A program made the translations under genes and the position numbers. From JABCPE02 sp963506915 (GTDB taxonomy: Bacteria > Bacteroidota > Bacteroidia > Flavobacteriales > Weeksellaceae), in NCBI GenBank assembly GCA_963506915.1, contig CAUORE010000002.1, forward strand, positions 1-64,000: DNA of 64,000 nt, given 5' to 3'. The number at the start of each line of letters is the position of its first letter. Within the stretch, counting starts at the first letter, position 1. The notes under the pieces were generated by a model that ran no database searches, was not told where the DNA came from, and worked only from the letters and a program-made list of their open reading frames with translations. Of this stretch, positions 33,488-42,627 are shown piece by piece.

Positions 33488-34738
33488 TTATTTATAAGGA
33501 TTCTTCCAGAAAGGTATGTCTCCATTTCGTAATAAATCCCCATATAGTCTTATTACTATATCTACATAACCCTTGTTGTCTGGTCCTCCTCTATAGGTCA
33601 TATTACTATCATGACTAAAGTCCAACACATGACCAAATTCATGAGACCAACATTCAAGAGCCCAATGGCTAAGCTGACTATAATAATCATCATATTTCAA
33701 GAAACGCTGGTGTATACCAAAAACATTTCCTCCACCTAAGCCTTCTACCCCAGTAGTTACTCCAAAAACTTGGTGTGGAACAGAAAACATCTTATTATAA
33801 ACAGCCTCTCTATTTATAGGTTTTTTACCATTATCATAGAGTACATGTGGAAAATCCATAAATCTAGTTCTAAATTTCTCACTACTATATAGATAAGCCA
33901 TATTAGCAATGATAGGTAAATATTGGCGAATATGCTCAGCTGTCGTTGTTCCCCAGTTCCCTGTACCAAATTTACCAAAACTAATAAATGTTTTATGCTT
34001 TATAGTTTTCATTCTTTGGAACAAGAAATTATCAGGAACATCTACACTCAGCGTGTAATCATCTGTTTTAAGGTCTGATGCTGCATAAGACTCTGCATTT
34101 CCATCCGCATCCTCAAAGCGAAGGCTTCCACCATCGAAAGGAAGGTCTATTTCCACTTCTGACAAAGCTTCAAGTTCTTCTAGCACAAGAATTTTCACTG
34201 GTGCAGTAGTTTTATCATTCTTAAAATATATCTCTACATCATTAAATTTACGAGGCAAGAAATTACGAATTCTGAATTTATTTTTATCAATCTTGCTTAC
34301 CTGAACCATCGCATTCAGATGAAAACCTCTTTGGTTACCATCGAAAAGGACACTCTCTGGCTCATCATCCTGAAACATGATTTTTTGTTTCTGGGCTATG
34401 TCTGCCGCGCTGACTGTTTTTGTAGACAGCGGTTCTTCTTCCACTACTCCTACACTATACCAGCCTTCTTTTCCGTTCACAACAGTATAAATCTCCAAAC
34501 GATTTTTAGTCGTGTTATAGATCATTGTTCCAAGCTTTACCTCAGTAAATGTTTTTCTTTCTTTGGTTGTAAAATTAGGGAAAGACACCCCCTGTGAATA
34601 CCCTTCTGGCATCTCATCCAGAGGTTTTTCCTTGATATCAAGTGTCGCTTCTGGAGAGTCTGTATTTATTCCTACTCTACCTTGTTGTCCGTAGGAAATA
34701 ATTGATAAGAAAATTAATAAAGAATAGATTTTTTGCAT
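33488..34738 (-). CDS. secreted protein with phage-tail-like N terminus and HExxH metzincin-like C terminus
   Basis: 416 residues. Signal peptide at 1-18 (MQKIYSLLIFLSIISYGQ), then the segment GRVGINTDSPEATLDIKEKP and GTMIYNTTKNRLEIYT, the pattern that opens many Bacteroidota tail-fibre- or collagen-like surface proteins. The C-terminal third has HEFGHVLDFSHDSNMTY: His366, Glu367, His370, His376 and Met380, matching HExxHxxxxxH plus a Met-turn-like NMTY, with Asp373 where metzincins usually have Gly. A zinc peptidase is the natural reading but the family is not recognised. There is no T9SS C-terminal domain. Own promoter at 34765-34794. Confidence 0.72.
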   Translation of the reverse strand: MQKIYSLLIFLSIISYGQQGRVGINTDSPEATLDIKEKPLDEMPEGYSQGVSFPNFTTKERKTFTEVKLGTMIYNTTKNRLEIYTVVNGKEGWYSVGVVEEEPLSTKTVSAADIAQKQKIMFQDDEPESVLFDGNQRGFHLNAMVQVSKIDKNKFRIRNFLPRKFNDVEIYFKNDKTTAPVKILVLEELEALSEVEIDLPFDGGSLRFEDADGNAESYAASDLKTDDYTLSVDVPDNFLFQRMKTIKHKTFISFGKFGTGNWGTTTAEHIRQYLPIIANMAYLYSSEKFRTRFMDFPHVLYDNGKKPINREAVYNKMFSVPHQVFGVTTGVEGLGGGNVFGIHQRFLKYDDYYSQLSHWALECWSHEFGHVLDFSHDSNMTYRGGPDNKGYVDIVIRLYGDLLRNGDIPFWKNPYK

Positions 34739-34764
34739 ATATTGTGTATTTTTAAAACTGGCGG

Positions 34765-34794
34765 CAAATTTACGAAATAATAATTTTCTATCAA
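34765..34794 (-). promoter_or_regulatory. promoter with -33 and -7 boxes
   Basis: On the minus strand TTG (34794-34792), 19 bases, then TAAATTTG (34772-34765). This is the best match to the Bacteroidota consensus TTG-N19-TAnnTTTG in the window, 27 bases above the ATG at 34738. Confidence 0.65.
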
Positions 34795-34797
34795 TAA

Positions 34798-34828
34798 AAA
34801 ATAATCAATTATTATGATTGATTATTTT
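34798..34828 (-). terminator. terminator-like hairpin after dprA
   Basis: AAAATAATCAAT pairs with ATTGATTATTTT around 7 bases, about 70 bases past the dprA stop. The stem is AT-rich and directly precedes the next promoter. Confidence 0.55.
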
Positions 34829-34897
34829 TATAAATATTTTCCAAAAAGTTTTTATTTAAGATCCTTAGCACTTTATTTTCCTTCTTCTATTTTTATT

Positions 34898-36013
34898 CTA
34901 AGCCATCGCATACTGCTTCCCTGAAAGGGCTTTGATGTAGCCTAACAATTCTAAATCTAATAAAATCGGTAGCAGTTTGAAAGGCGGCATTTCTAATTTT
35001 AGACTGAGGTCATCCAGCGAAATAGGAGAATTTTCTGCAATGAGCTGGTAGGCTGGTTTCAGTCTTTCTTCCACCTCTATTTCCTTTGGTTCAAATAGCT
35101 GTGGCTGTTTCACGGATGGATAATTATCGCCCAATTCATCCAAAACATCTTGGAATGAAGCCAAAATTTTTGCTTTATTCTGGGCAATTATCATATTACA
35201 GCCCTGACTGTATTTATCTCCGAAACGCCCTGGCAGCGCCAAAACCTCTCTATTATATTGATTGGCGTAGCTCACCGTACTCATAGAACCGCCCCCAAAA
35301 GCAGTTTCCACCACGATGGTAAATTGCGAAATCCCCGCTACTATCCTATTTCTCTGCAAAAAATGTTCTCGGTCTGGCTTTGCACTGGAATTAAATTCTG
35401 ACAACAGCGCGCCTCCGTTTTCCAAAATATCTTTTGACATTTTCTCATGAACCACTGGGTAAATCATATGCAGACCATGAGCCAAAACTCCCACTGTAGG
35501 AATATTATGATTGAGAGCCTGCTGATGGGCATATCCATCCGTTCCCAAAGCCAAACCACTCACTATCAGTACATTTTTATCCCTTAAAACCTCGCAAAGT
35601 TCTTCTATGAATTTCTTTCCGTAAGTGGTCATTTTACGAGTTCCAACTATGCTTATCAATTTTAAATTTTCATTAAAATCTCCCTTTTGATAAAGCACAG
35701 CAGGAGCATCTGGACACTCTGACAACAGCATCGGAAGCTGGTTCTGATGCCTCAGTCTGACTTTAATGTTATTTTTTTCGCCAAAAAGCAGTTCTTTTTC
35801 CGCAAATTTCAGAAAAGTATCATCGCCGATTCCCTTTGAAATCTGTGTCCCGATGCCCGAAATTTCCTGCAGAACAGACTTGGAAAGCTTCCATGTTTCT
35901 TTGGCCGAACCTGTTACGGAGACCAATTTCATGAAATTGACATCACCCACCAAAGGACACGCCCTTAGCGCAATAGAATACAATATTTCTTCCGAATCTA
36001 CCACTATTTCCAT
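34898..36013 (-). CDS. dprA: DNA-processing protein DprA
   Basis: 371 residues. N-terminal SAM/HhH-like helical region (ALRACPLVGDVNFMKLV), then the extended Rossmann fold with SIVGTRKMTTYGKKF, SGLALGTDGYAHQQAL, the TVGVLAHGLHMIYP strand and GGGSMSTVSYANQYNREVLALPG. A DprA winged helix (DML1-like) closes the protein (ENSPISLDDLSLKLEMPPF). DprA binds incoming single-stranded DNA and loads RecA during natural transformation. It abuts mnmA (stop at 36014), so the two are one operon; the pairing is not functional. Confidence 0.95.
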   Translation of the reverse strand: MEIVVDSEEILYSIALRACPLVGDVNFMKLVSVTGSAKETWKLSKSVLQEISGIGTQISKGIGDDTFLKFAEKELLFGEKNNIKVRLRHQNQLPMLLSECPDAPAVLYQKGDFNENLKLISIVGTRKMTTYGKKFIEELCEVLRDKNVLIVSGLALGTDGYAHQQALNHNIPTVGVLAHGLHMIYPVVHEKMSKDILENGGALLSEFNSSAKPDREHFLQRNRIVAGISQFTIVVETAFGGGSMSTVSYANQYNREVLALPGRFGDKYSQGCNMIIAQNKAKILASFQDVLDELGDNYPSVKQPQLFEPKEIEVEERLKPAYQLIAENSPISLDDLSLKLEMPPFKLLPILLDLELLGYIKALSGKQYAMA

Positions 36014-37201
36014 TTATGAAATTACGCCGCTTCCCAGCAGCTCTTCGTCCTGATACCACGCCGCAAACTGCCCTTCTGCTATCGCTGACTGCGGATTTTC
36101 GAACTCTATGAAAAATCCCTCTTTATACTGATAAAGAACCGCATCTTCCAAAGGCTGGCGGTATCTTATCCTTGCTTTTATTTTCATAGATTCTCCGTTT
36201 TTCAGCCTCAAATCTTCACGCACCCAATGCACCTCATCATTATTGATTTTCAGTGCTTTTCGGTAAAGTCCAGGGAAATTTTTGCCCTCGCCCACGAAAA
36301 GAATATTGTTTTCCATATCGCGGTCGATGATGAAGCAGGATTCCTTATGTCCGCCTATTCCCAAGCCTTTGCTTTGTCCTATGGTAAAAAACTGCGCACC
36401 TTGGTGCTTTCCGATGACTTTTCCGTCTTCTTTTTGGTATTTTATTTTCTTTGAAAGATATTCTAATTCATCAAGTTTAGTTTCAAAAATAAGCATTCCC
36501 TTATGAAATTCTTTGTAATCGCTGAAAATCTCCACGATTTCGCCTTCTTTCGGAATTAGCTGCTGCTGCAAAAATGTCGGCAGACTCACCTTTCCGATGA
36601 AACAAAGCCCCTGTGAGTCCTTTTTATCGGCAGTTACCAGCCCTATTTCTCTTGCGATTTCTCGCACTTCGGGCTTGGTCAGTTCTCCTATCGGGAATAG
36701 GGCTTTTGATAATTGATTTTGATTTAATTGACACAAAAAATAGCTTTGGTCTTTATTATTATCCTTTCCTGCGAGAAGCTGATAGATTTCCTTCCCTCTC
36801 TCATCCACGAAAGAGGAAACTCTGGCGTAATGCCCCGTTGCCACCTTGTCAGCCCCCAAAGACAAAGCCGTCTGAAGAAAAACATCAAATTTCACTTCTC
36901 TATTGCAGAGAATATCTGGATTGGGCGTTCTTCCTTTTTCGTATTCGGCGAACATATAATCTACGATTCTTTCTTTGTAAAGTTCGCTCATATCTATCAC
37001 CTGAAAAGGAATACCCAGCTTCTGCGCTACTAGAAGGGCGTCATTACTATCCTCTACCCATGGGCATTCGTCCTCCAAAGTCACCGAAGCATCATTCCAG
37101 TTTCTCATAAAAAGCCCGATAACCTCGTGCCCTTGTTGTTTCAACAGGTAGGCTGCAACACTGCTGTCCACGCCTCCTGAAAGTCCTACGACTATTCTCA
37201 T
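36014..37201 (-). CDS. mnmA: tRNA-specific 2-thiouridylase
   Basis: 395 residues. PP-loop GLSGGVDSS at 6-14; catalytic Cys99 in NPDILCNREVKF and Cys200 in DSQGLCFIGKV, both present; FFTIGQSKGLGIGG in the middle domain and a C-terminal beta barrel. It puts sulfur on U34 of tRNA Lys/Glu/Gln together with IscS-type donors. 120 bases above the start is a -7 box (37322-37329). First gene of the mnmA-dprA operon. Confidence 0.97.
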   Translation of the reverse strand: MRIVVGLSGGVDSSVAAYLLKQQGHEVIGLFMRNWNDASVTLEDECPWVEDSNDALLVAQKLGIPFQVIDMSELYKERIVDYMFAEYEKGRTPNPDILCNREVKFDVFLQTALSLGADKVATGHYARVSSFVDERGKEIYQLLAGKDNNKDQSYFLCQLNQNQLSKALFPIGELTKPEVREIAREIGLVTADKKDSQGLCFIGKVSLPTFLQQQLIPKEGEIVEIFSDYKEFHKGMLIFETKLDELEYLSKKIKYQKEDGKVIGKHQGAQFFTIGQSKGLGIGGHKESCFIIDRDMENNILFVGEGKNFPGLYRKALKINNDEVHWVREDLRLKNGESMKIKARIRYRQPLEDAVLYQYKEGFFIEFENPQSAIAEGQFAAWYQDEELLGSGVIS

Positions 37202-37321
37202 ATGCTAAAATCCCTAAAACCTCTGAAAAACGAGGAAATACGATAGGGCGTCGTTTTTATTAAACTATCTAAAAACACAACAAATACCAAGAAAAAACAT
37301 CTGTATTTGTCATTTTGGAGG

Positions 37322-37329
37322 CAAATTTA
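37322..37329 (-). promoter_or_regulatory. -7 promoter box of mnmA-dprA
   Basis: TAAATTTG on the minus strand, 120 bases above the mnmA ATG, just past the terminator of the upstream operon. Confidence 0.5.
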
Positions 37330-37350
37330 AATGATTTTATCTGATAAAAA

Positions 37351-37378
37351 AAATCCTCAAAATTCACTTTGAGGATTT
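37351..37378 (-). terminator. terminator of the M1-coaX-lipoprotein operon
   Basis: AAATCCTCAAA and TTTGAGGATTT form an 11-bp stem with a 6-base loop and a run of T on the minus strand. It lies 77 bases past the lipoprotein stop. Confidence 0.85.
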
Positions 37379-37455
37379 AGTATTTTTGTTTTTATTCTGG
37401 GTTTTGGAGGATTGATTAGGTTTACTGATTATATTTAAATTATTAGAATCATAGC

Positions 37456-38214
37456 TTATTTTCTGATTTCATAATAGTTATAAGTTTTTACTCTTCCTTC
37501 TTTTGATTTTAATAGTGTTTTTATCATTGGATCATTAGAATCTATTTTTATATCCCAATCGTAGCCTTTTGTTTTAGACTTCACTTGTTTTAGCTCATTT
37601 CCCTCATTATCAACTATATAAAGTATATTATCAAAAGTAGAGTCAAAAGTAAAATATTTTATATTCACCTTTATACTATCTACATTTTTTACTATAACTG
37701 AATTTTTAAAATAAAAACTATATTTTTTATCTATAGTATCTTTAATTGTATCTAGTACTACTCTCTGATTCTGAATTTCATTTTTCCCATCATTATAAAA
37801 TTCTAACATTCTTTCCTTTTTTCCTCCTTTTGTATAAAATATCCACCAGCCTCTTCTGTATTTTTTATCATTTATTATATTGACCTCTCCTTCATATTCT
37901 AATTTCCCATTTGTATAATAGGCTTTTTCTATATAGTAATTTTGATTATCTTCTGACCAAATTAGTTTTGTTTCAATTTTAGATTTTCCACTAGGATAGT
38001 AGTCTTTAATTTCGGATATAATACCTTTTTTATACTTTACCTTGTAGGATATATTTCCATTTTTTGTAAAGTTTGTTGCTTGAACTAGACTATCATTTCT
38101 GTATACAAGCTCTTGAACTGTATTTTCATCTTCCCTCTTTTCCACTCTGTCTTTCGGCTTTTTACAACTTAGTAATAGACCGAAAGACAAAATGATAATT
38201 GATAAATATTTCAT
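37456..38214 (-). CDS. MORN-like repeat lipoprotein
   Basis: 252 residues. Lipoprotein signal MKYLSIIILSFGLLLSC with Cys17. The middle has MORN/YwqK-type repeats: VYRNDSLVQATNFTKNGNIS, YYPSGKSKIETKLIW, AYYTNGKLEYEGEV and WIFYTKGGKKERMLEF. Such repeats occur in the so-called YwqK antitoxin family and in many uncharacterised lipoproteins. No toxin gene is adjacent. Last gene of the operon headed by the membrane protein at 41603. Confidence 0.72.
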   Translation of the reverse strand: MKYLSIIILSFGLLLSCKKPKDRVEKREDENTVQELVYRNDSLVQATNFTKNGNISYKVKYKKGIISEIKDYYPSGKSKIETKLIWSEDNQNYYIEKAYYTNGKLEYEGEVNIINDKKYRRGWWIFYTKGGKKERMLEFYNDGKNEIQNQRVVLDTIKDTIDKKYSFYFKNSVIVKNVDSIKVNIKYFTFDSTFDNILYIVDNEGNELKQVKSKTKGYDWDIKIDSNDPMIKTLLKSKEGRVKTYNYYEIRK

Positions 38215-38238
38215 TATTTCATACTTTTTAGAAACCAG

Positions 38239-39003
38239 CTACCCCTCCTTCCCCAAGAAATAAAGCCCTTTCAGTGTGTGGAGATGGTCGCCGACATCTA
38301 TTTTGTCTGTCAGTGGTTTATAGATATGGGAAACTCCGCCTGTGGCGATTACGAAACAGTTATCCTTTACCTCGTTATTCACCCTTTCTATAAAGCCTTC
38401 CACCATTCCCAGATAGCCATAGACCATACCGCTGACCATACAAGAAACCGTATCCTGCCCCAAGACAGTTTTCGGTGGAGCCAGCTCTATCTCTGGGAGC
38501 TGGGCAGTCTGCTGAACCAGACTATTGAGCGAAGTGATAATCCCAGGCGCGATGATAACACCTTGAGTTTCACCATTTTCATCCACACAGCTCACCGTAA
38601 GGGCAGTTCCAAAATCTATGATAATCTTCTTTTTGTCTTTGGGATAAAGATAATGCGCCGCCACCAAATTGGCATAAATATCAGTTCCCATTTGGCTGGA
38701 TTTATGGCTGACTCCAGAGGGCGTGCTTCTATTTACCAAAACAGGTTCCAGACCATGTATCTTCTTCAAAGCACTGCTAATCACCGTTGTAAGCTGCGGC
38801 ACCACAGAACCGATGATGATTTTCTGAAACTCATCTGCTTTGACCTGATAAGTCTGATAAAACAAAAGAAACTGCGAATAAAATTCATCTTTCGTGCGGT
38901 AAGGCTTGGTATTGATAACCCATGAGGTCTGGCATTCATCACCGCTAAATATCCCAAAACGAATATTCGTGTTTCCTATATTGACTACTAAAGTTTTGCT
39001 CAT
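38239..39003 (-). CDS. coaX: type III pantothenate kinase
   Basis: 254 residues, normal length. Phosphate-1 motif VVNIGNTNIRFGIF, the GTDIYANLVAAHYLYP segment and the base-binding IDFGTALTVSCVDE are in order; TPSGVSHKSSQMGTD precedes the second. CoaX makes 4'-phosphopantothenate in the CoA pathway; it is the K+-dependent type that is not feedback-inhibited. 24 bases below the M1 peptidase stop, 24 above the lipoprotein start. Confidence 0.95.
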   Translation of the reverse strand: MSKTLVVNIGNTNIRFGIFSGDECQTSWVINTKPYRTKDEFYSQFLLFYQTYQVKADEFQKIIIGSVVPQLTTVISSALKKIHGLEPVLVNRSTPSGVSHKSSQMGTDIYANLVAAHYLYPKDKKKIIIDFGTALTVSCVDENGETQGVIIAPGIITSLNSLVQQTAQLPEIELAPPKTVLGQDTVSCMVSGMVYGYLGMVEGFIERVNNEVKDNCFVIATGGVSHIYKPLTDKIDVGDHLHTLKGLYFLGKEG

Positions 39004-39027
39004 TTTCGTGTATTTTTGAAAAATTAC

Positions 39028-40884
39028 TTATTTCACTTCCAAGAAGTTGTCCTCTGGATGCACATCGGCTAATCTTTGGGTAAAATCTATTCCCATAGCC
39101 TGAAGTTTTTCCTTCCCAAAAGGTATCGTAAAGGTGTAATGATTCGCCGTCCAGTTCCAATAACCAAGGGTAGTAAAATTCCCAAAGAAATCAGATTTCT
39201 TCGGCTCTCTCATCATATTGAGCGGAATGTGGTAGTTCACTATTTTGTTATCTTTTGTCAATACAGAGAAGTCTATCGGCATTGGGATTGTCCCTTTATT
39301 AACAAGGGTAATGGTCGTAAATCCATCGCCATATTTTACATCTTTTATCGCGTAGTCTATGGTTTTAGTAGTGTTTATCCAGTAATGATAAAACCATTTC
39401 AGATCCATTCCCGAAACTTTCTGTGCTATATGCATAAAATCACGCCCAGTAGGGTGTTTCATAGACCATTCATCATAGTATTTTCTCATGATTTTAGACA
39501 AAGTCTCTTCCCCTACGATATAGCCCAGCTCTACTAAAAACAACTGCCCTTTGGTATAAGATGCCACACTGTAAGCCGAACCGTGGTCATGGTGGTCAGC
39601 AAGCCAAACTGCTGGTTCTTCTATTTTTCTTTTCGTGAATGCCACATAGCTCTGGATAGCATCCGTGAAAGGATTAGGTTGCGGCTGAACTGGCGGGAAC
39701 AATCGGTAAAGAACATAATCCTGTGCATATGTCGTAAAACCTTCATCCAGCCAAGGAGCCATGCTCTCATTAGTTGCCAGCATCTGCTGATACCAAGAGT
39801 GAGCTCCCTCATGTACCATCAGACTCACAAGGCCTTCCAAGTCTTTCGCTTCGCCCAGCATCAGCGTACACATTCCGTATTCCATACCGCCGTCTCCCCC
39901 TTGGATAAAGCTGTAGCTTGGATATGCATACCTTCCAAAAGTAGCATTCATGATTTGGAAAAATTTAACCGCTAAAGGTTTTGCTTCTTCCCAATATTTT
40001 GTTTTTTCTGATTTTTGATAAACGAAATATAGTTTAGGCCCATCGATTACGGTCATCTCTTCCACCGAAAAATCTGGGTCTGCTGCCCAAGCGAAATCCA
40101 AAATATTTTTGGCTCTCCATCTCCAAGTTGCCTTTCCGTTTCTATCTTCTTTGATTGTAGGATTTTGGGCATATCCTTTCACTTCATTAGGGTTTTGGAG
40201 TGTTCCTCCTGCTCCGATGACATAGTCTTTGTCAATATTGATTGTCACATCAAAATCTCCAAACGGCGCATGAAACTCCCTTCCTACATAGTCAAAAGTC
40301 GCCCAGCCGTCATAGTCGTATTCTGCGATTTTAGGATACCACTGGGACATAGACATTTCCACGCCTTCTCGGTTGTTTCTCCCTGCTCTTCGGATTTGGT
40401 GTGGAATCACAGCATCCCAGTCCATCGTGAAAGTCGTAGTGGAATTTGGTTTCAGTGGTTCATTCAGATAAACTTTCATTATCGTTTCCTGAACTTCGAA
40501 TTTTAGGTCTTTGTCTTTTTGTTTTATCCAGTTTATTTTCTGGCTTCCCTCTTCATTAGCAGGAATAGAAGCCAAACGAGAGACTGGTTTCCCATTTACT
40601 TTGGTCATCAGACGCCCGTCTGCATTCAGCCCTTGGTTGGCCACCCTTTGGTCCATCATAGAATTAGGCTTAAAGGCATTCCAATACAAGTGAAAATACA
40701 CTACTCTCAGCTCATCAGGCGAGTTGTTCGTGTATTCTATGCTCTGTTTTCCGTGGTAAGAATAGTTAGACACATCTACATCGATGTTCATTTTGTACTT
40801 CACATATTGCTGATAATATGCTCCTTTCTGAGCAGACAGCATGAATGAAAAGCAAAAGCCGATTAGTAAAATTACTTTTTTCAT
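39028..40884 (-). CDS. M1 family aminopeptidase-like metallopeptidase
   Basis: 618 residues with signal peptide MKKVILLIGFCFSFMLSAQ. Zinc site VHEGAHSWYQQ with His358, Glu359, His362 and the third ligand Glu381 in WLDEGFTTY; upstream GGMEYGMCTLML is the exopeptidase GxMEN-like motif, here GGMEYG. N-terminal beta domain starts IDVDVSNYSYHGKQSIEY. It is a secreted or periplasmic peptide-trimming enzyme, a gluzincin of the Bacteroidota M1 branch without a long C-terminal ARM domain. Second gene of its operon, 2 bases after the membrane protein stop. Confidence 0.92.
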   Translation of the reverse strand: MKKVILLIGFCFSFMLSAQKGAYYQQYVKYKMNIDVDVSNYSYHGKQSIEYTNNSPDELRVVYFHLYWNAFKPNSMMDQRVANQGLNADGRLMTKVNGKPVSRLASIPANEEGSQKINWIKQKDKDLKFEVQETIMKVYLNEPLKPNSTTTFTMDWDAVIPHQIRRAGRNNREGVEMSMSQWYPKIAEYDYDGWATFDYVGREFHAPFGDFDVTINIDKDYVIGAGGTLQNPNEVKGYAQNPTIKEDRNGKATWRWRAKNILDFAWAADPDFSVEEMTVIDGPKLYFVYQKSEKTKYWEEAKPLAVKFFQIMNATFGRYAYPSYSFIQGGDGGMEYGMCTLMLGEAKDLEGLVSLMVHEGAHSWYQQMLATNESMAPWLDEGFTTYAQDYVLYRLFPPVQPQPNPFTDAIQSYVAFTKRKIEEPAVWLADHHDHGSAYSVASYTKGQLFLVELGYIVGEETLSKIMRKYYDEWSMKHPTGRDFMHIAQKVSGMDLKWFYHYWINTTKTIDYAIKDVKYGDGFTTITLVNKGTIPMPIDFSVLTKDNKIVNYHIPLNMMREPKKSDFFGNFTTLGYWNWTANHYTFTIPFGKEKLQAMGIDFTQRLADVHPEDNFLEVK

Positions 40885-40886
40885 AT

Positions 40887-41603
40887 TTATAAATTATTGT
40901 TTATTTCTTCTGTAAAAATATTTTTATATAAAGTGTAAATCATCGCATTCCAAAAAGGAAAAGTCAGCGCATACCCCACCAGAAACACAACTAAACCGAG
41001 ATAACTGATAAATGCAGTCCCGATGACACAGATTAATAGTGTTAAAAAATTCCCACGCATCGCATGAAAACTTGTAACCATCGCCGTTCCCAAAGGTTCA
41101 TTCCTGAAATACATCAGCGGAGGAACAAAAAGCGTAAGCATCACCCAAAGCGGTGCTGGAAAGACCAACTGGCTCATAAATCTGTAAATCATCATCCAAA
41201 GAATGTAATATATAGCGTATTTTATAAAGTTAGCACCTTGATAACCTTCGAATAAATCGCCTAAAACAGGCTCTTCCTTGTTGTCTATTTTCTTAAAAAT
41301 CTTGAAAAAGCCTATATGCAGAGGAAAAACCAGCCCAGAGCAAAAAACACTCAATAACGAAAATAGCATCACATCTTTTGAACGAACCAGCTCATTTAAT
41401 TTCTTAACATACGCCTCCATGCTCGTTACTGATTGCAGTTCCATGAATTTTTCCCAAACGCCCAGATAGTTTGCCAAACCATAAGTCAGCAGCATAAACA
41501 ATCCAAAATACAACACTGAAAATGCAATATTAAACCTCATCACCGATTTCCAATAATCAAACGCCTCACTGAAAATCTGCCCTGTATCTATTTTTCGTTC
41601 CAT
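40887..41603 (-). CDS. polytopic membrane protein of unknown function
   Basis: 238 residues with about five to six membrane segments, for example FNIAFSVLYFGLFMLLTYGL, MLFSLLSVFCSGLVFPLHIGF and a long final pair around LICVIGTAFISYLGLVVFLV. The N-terminal 15 residues are charged and cytoplasmic. I do not recognise a named family. First gene of the operon with the M1 peptidase, coaX and a lipoprotein; it shares a 20-base divergent promoter zone with pabB. Confidence 0.65.
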   Translation of the reverse strand: MERKIDTGQIFSEAFDYWKSVMRFNIAFSVLYFGLFMLLTYGLANYLGVWEKFMELQSVTSMEAYVKKLNELVRSKDVMLFSLLSVFCSGLVFPLHIGFFKIFKKIDNKEEPVLGDLFEGYQGANFIKYAIYYILWMMIYRFMSQLVFPAPLWVMLTLFVPPLMYFRNEPLGTAMVTSFHAMRGNFLTLLICVIGTAFISYLGLVVFLVGYALTFPFWNAMIYTLYKNIFTEEINNNL

Positions 41604-41620
41604 TTTTATTCTATTTTATG

Positions 41621-41628
41621 CAAAAATA
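41621..41628 (-). promoter_or_regulatory. -7 promoter box of the membrane protein-M1-coaX operon
   Basis: TATTTTTG on the minus strand, 18 bases above the ATG at 41603; back to back with the pabB box at 41641-41648. Confidence 0.55.
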
Positions 41629-41640
41629 AAGTTTTAGTTT

Positions 41641-41648
41641 TATTTTTG
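41641..41648 (+). promoter_or_regulatory. -7 promoter box of pabB, near-leaderless
   Basis: TATTTTTG, only 4 bases before the ATG at 41653. Because the box sits about 7 bases before the transcription start, the mRNA should begin at or within a base or two of the start codon. Confidence 0.6.
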
Positions 41649-41652
41649 CACT

Positions 41653-42627
41653 ATGAAAAATTTTCAAGGCTCTTTTGAGAAAATGAACTTCCTCTCTGCG
41701 AATAAAATTCCTTTCTTTTTTATGATTGATTTTTTGGCTCAGAATATCATCATTCTTGAAGAAAAAGATTTGGAAAAGGCCGACATTTTCATCAAATTTC
41801 CTGATTTCAAATTCGAAAAACCAATTCAAGATTCAGAAAAAAATATTTTCTGGGAAAATTTCCCACAGAGCAGGGAAGATTACCAAAAAGGCTTTGAAAT
41901 TGTTCAAAAAAACCTCAAAGGCGGAAATTCCTACCTTGCCAACTACACCTGCCAGACAGAGATAAAAACCAATCTTTCTTTAAAGGAAATCTACAAAATT
42001 TCTGATGCGAAATACAAAGTCTATTTCGATGACCTATTTGTATTTTTTTCACCAGAAACTTTCGTAGAAATCAAGGAAAACAAGATTTTCACCTATCCGA
42101 TGAAAGGCACCATCGATGCCTCGGTGGAGAACGCTGTCAATGTCCTGAAAGAAGACAAAAAAGAACTTGCCGAGCATTATACCGTGGTGGATTTACTGCG
42201 AAACGACCTCAGTATGGTGGCGGACAATGTCCAGTTGGAAGAGTTCCAAAGGATAGATTTCATCAAAACCCACCAGAGAGATTTATACGCCATGAGCTCC
42301 AAAATCACAGGAGAGCTAAAGCCTGAAATTCAGGGAAATATCGGCGATATTCTCCAAAAACTGCTTCCTGCAGGGTCTATTCTGGGTGCACCAAAAATGA
42401 AGACTTTGGAGATTGTTTTAGAAGCAGAAAATTACCAAAGAGGATTTTACACGGGCGTTTGCGGCTGGTTTGACGGCAAAAATCTGGACAGCTGTGTGAT
42501 GATTCGCTTTATAGAAAAAGAAAACGAAAAATTCTACTTCAAAAGCGGCGGCGGAATCACCCATATGAGCCAGCTGGAAGATGAATATCAAGAAATGAAA
42601 AACAAAATATATGTCCCAATTTATTGA
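41653..42627 (+). CDS. pabB: aminodeoxychorismate synthase component I (PabB-type)
   Basis: 324 residues, the short chorismate-binding form usual in Bacteroidota. The chorismate-utilising core is intact: FFSPETFVEIKENKIFTYPMKGTID, ELAEHYTVVDLLRNDLSMVA, then LQKLLPAGSILGAPKMKTLEI and GFYTGVCGWFDGKNLDSCVMIRF. It aminates chorismate to ADC for folate synthesis, with ammonia from a glutaminase (PabA) not seen here. It overlaps the next gene by 17 bases, giving a pabB-pabC operon. Assignment to ADC synthase rather than anthranilate synthase rests on the pabC-like partner. Confidence 0.88.
   Translation: MKNFQGSFEKMNFLSANKIPFFFMIDFLAQNIIILEEKDLEKADIFIKFPDFKFEKPIQDSEKNIFWENFPQSREDYQKGFEIVQKNLKGGNSYLANYTCQTEIKTNLSLKEIYKISDAKYKVYFDDLFVFFSPETFVEIKENKIFTYPMKGTIDASVENAVNVLKEDKKELAEHYTVVDLLRNDLSMVADNVQLEEFQRIDFIKTHQRDLYAMSSKITGELKPEIQGNIGDILQKLLPAGSILGAPKMKTLEIVLEAENYQRGFYTGVCGWFDGKNLDSCVMIRFIEKENEKFYFKSGGGITHMSQLEDEYQEMKNKIYVPIY

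Noticed and set aside
37456..38214. MORN/YwqK-like lipoprotein as an antitoxin
   Set aside because: It has a lipoprotein signal, and no toxin gene is adjacent; the antitoxin label is a database name.
38278..38925. Open frame of 215 codons opposite coaX
   Set aside because: coaX is intact with all motifs; the opposite frame shows no family pattern.
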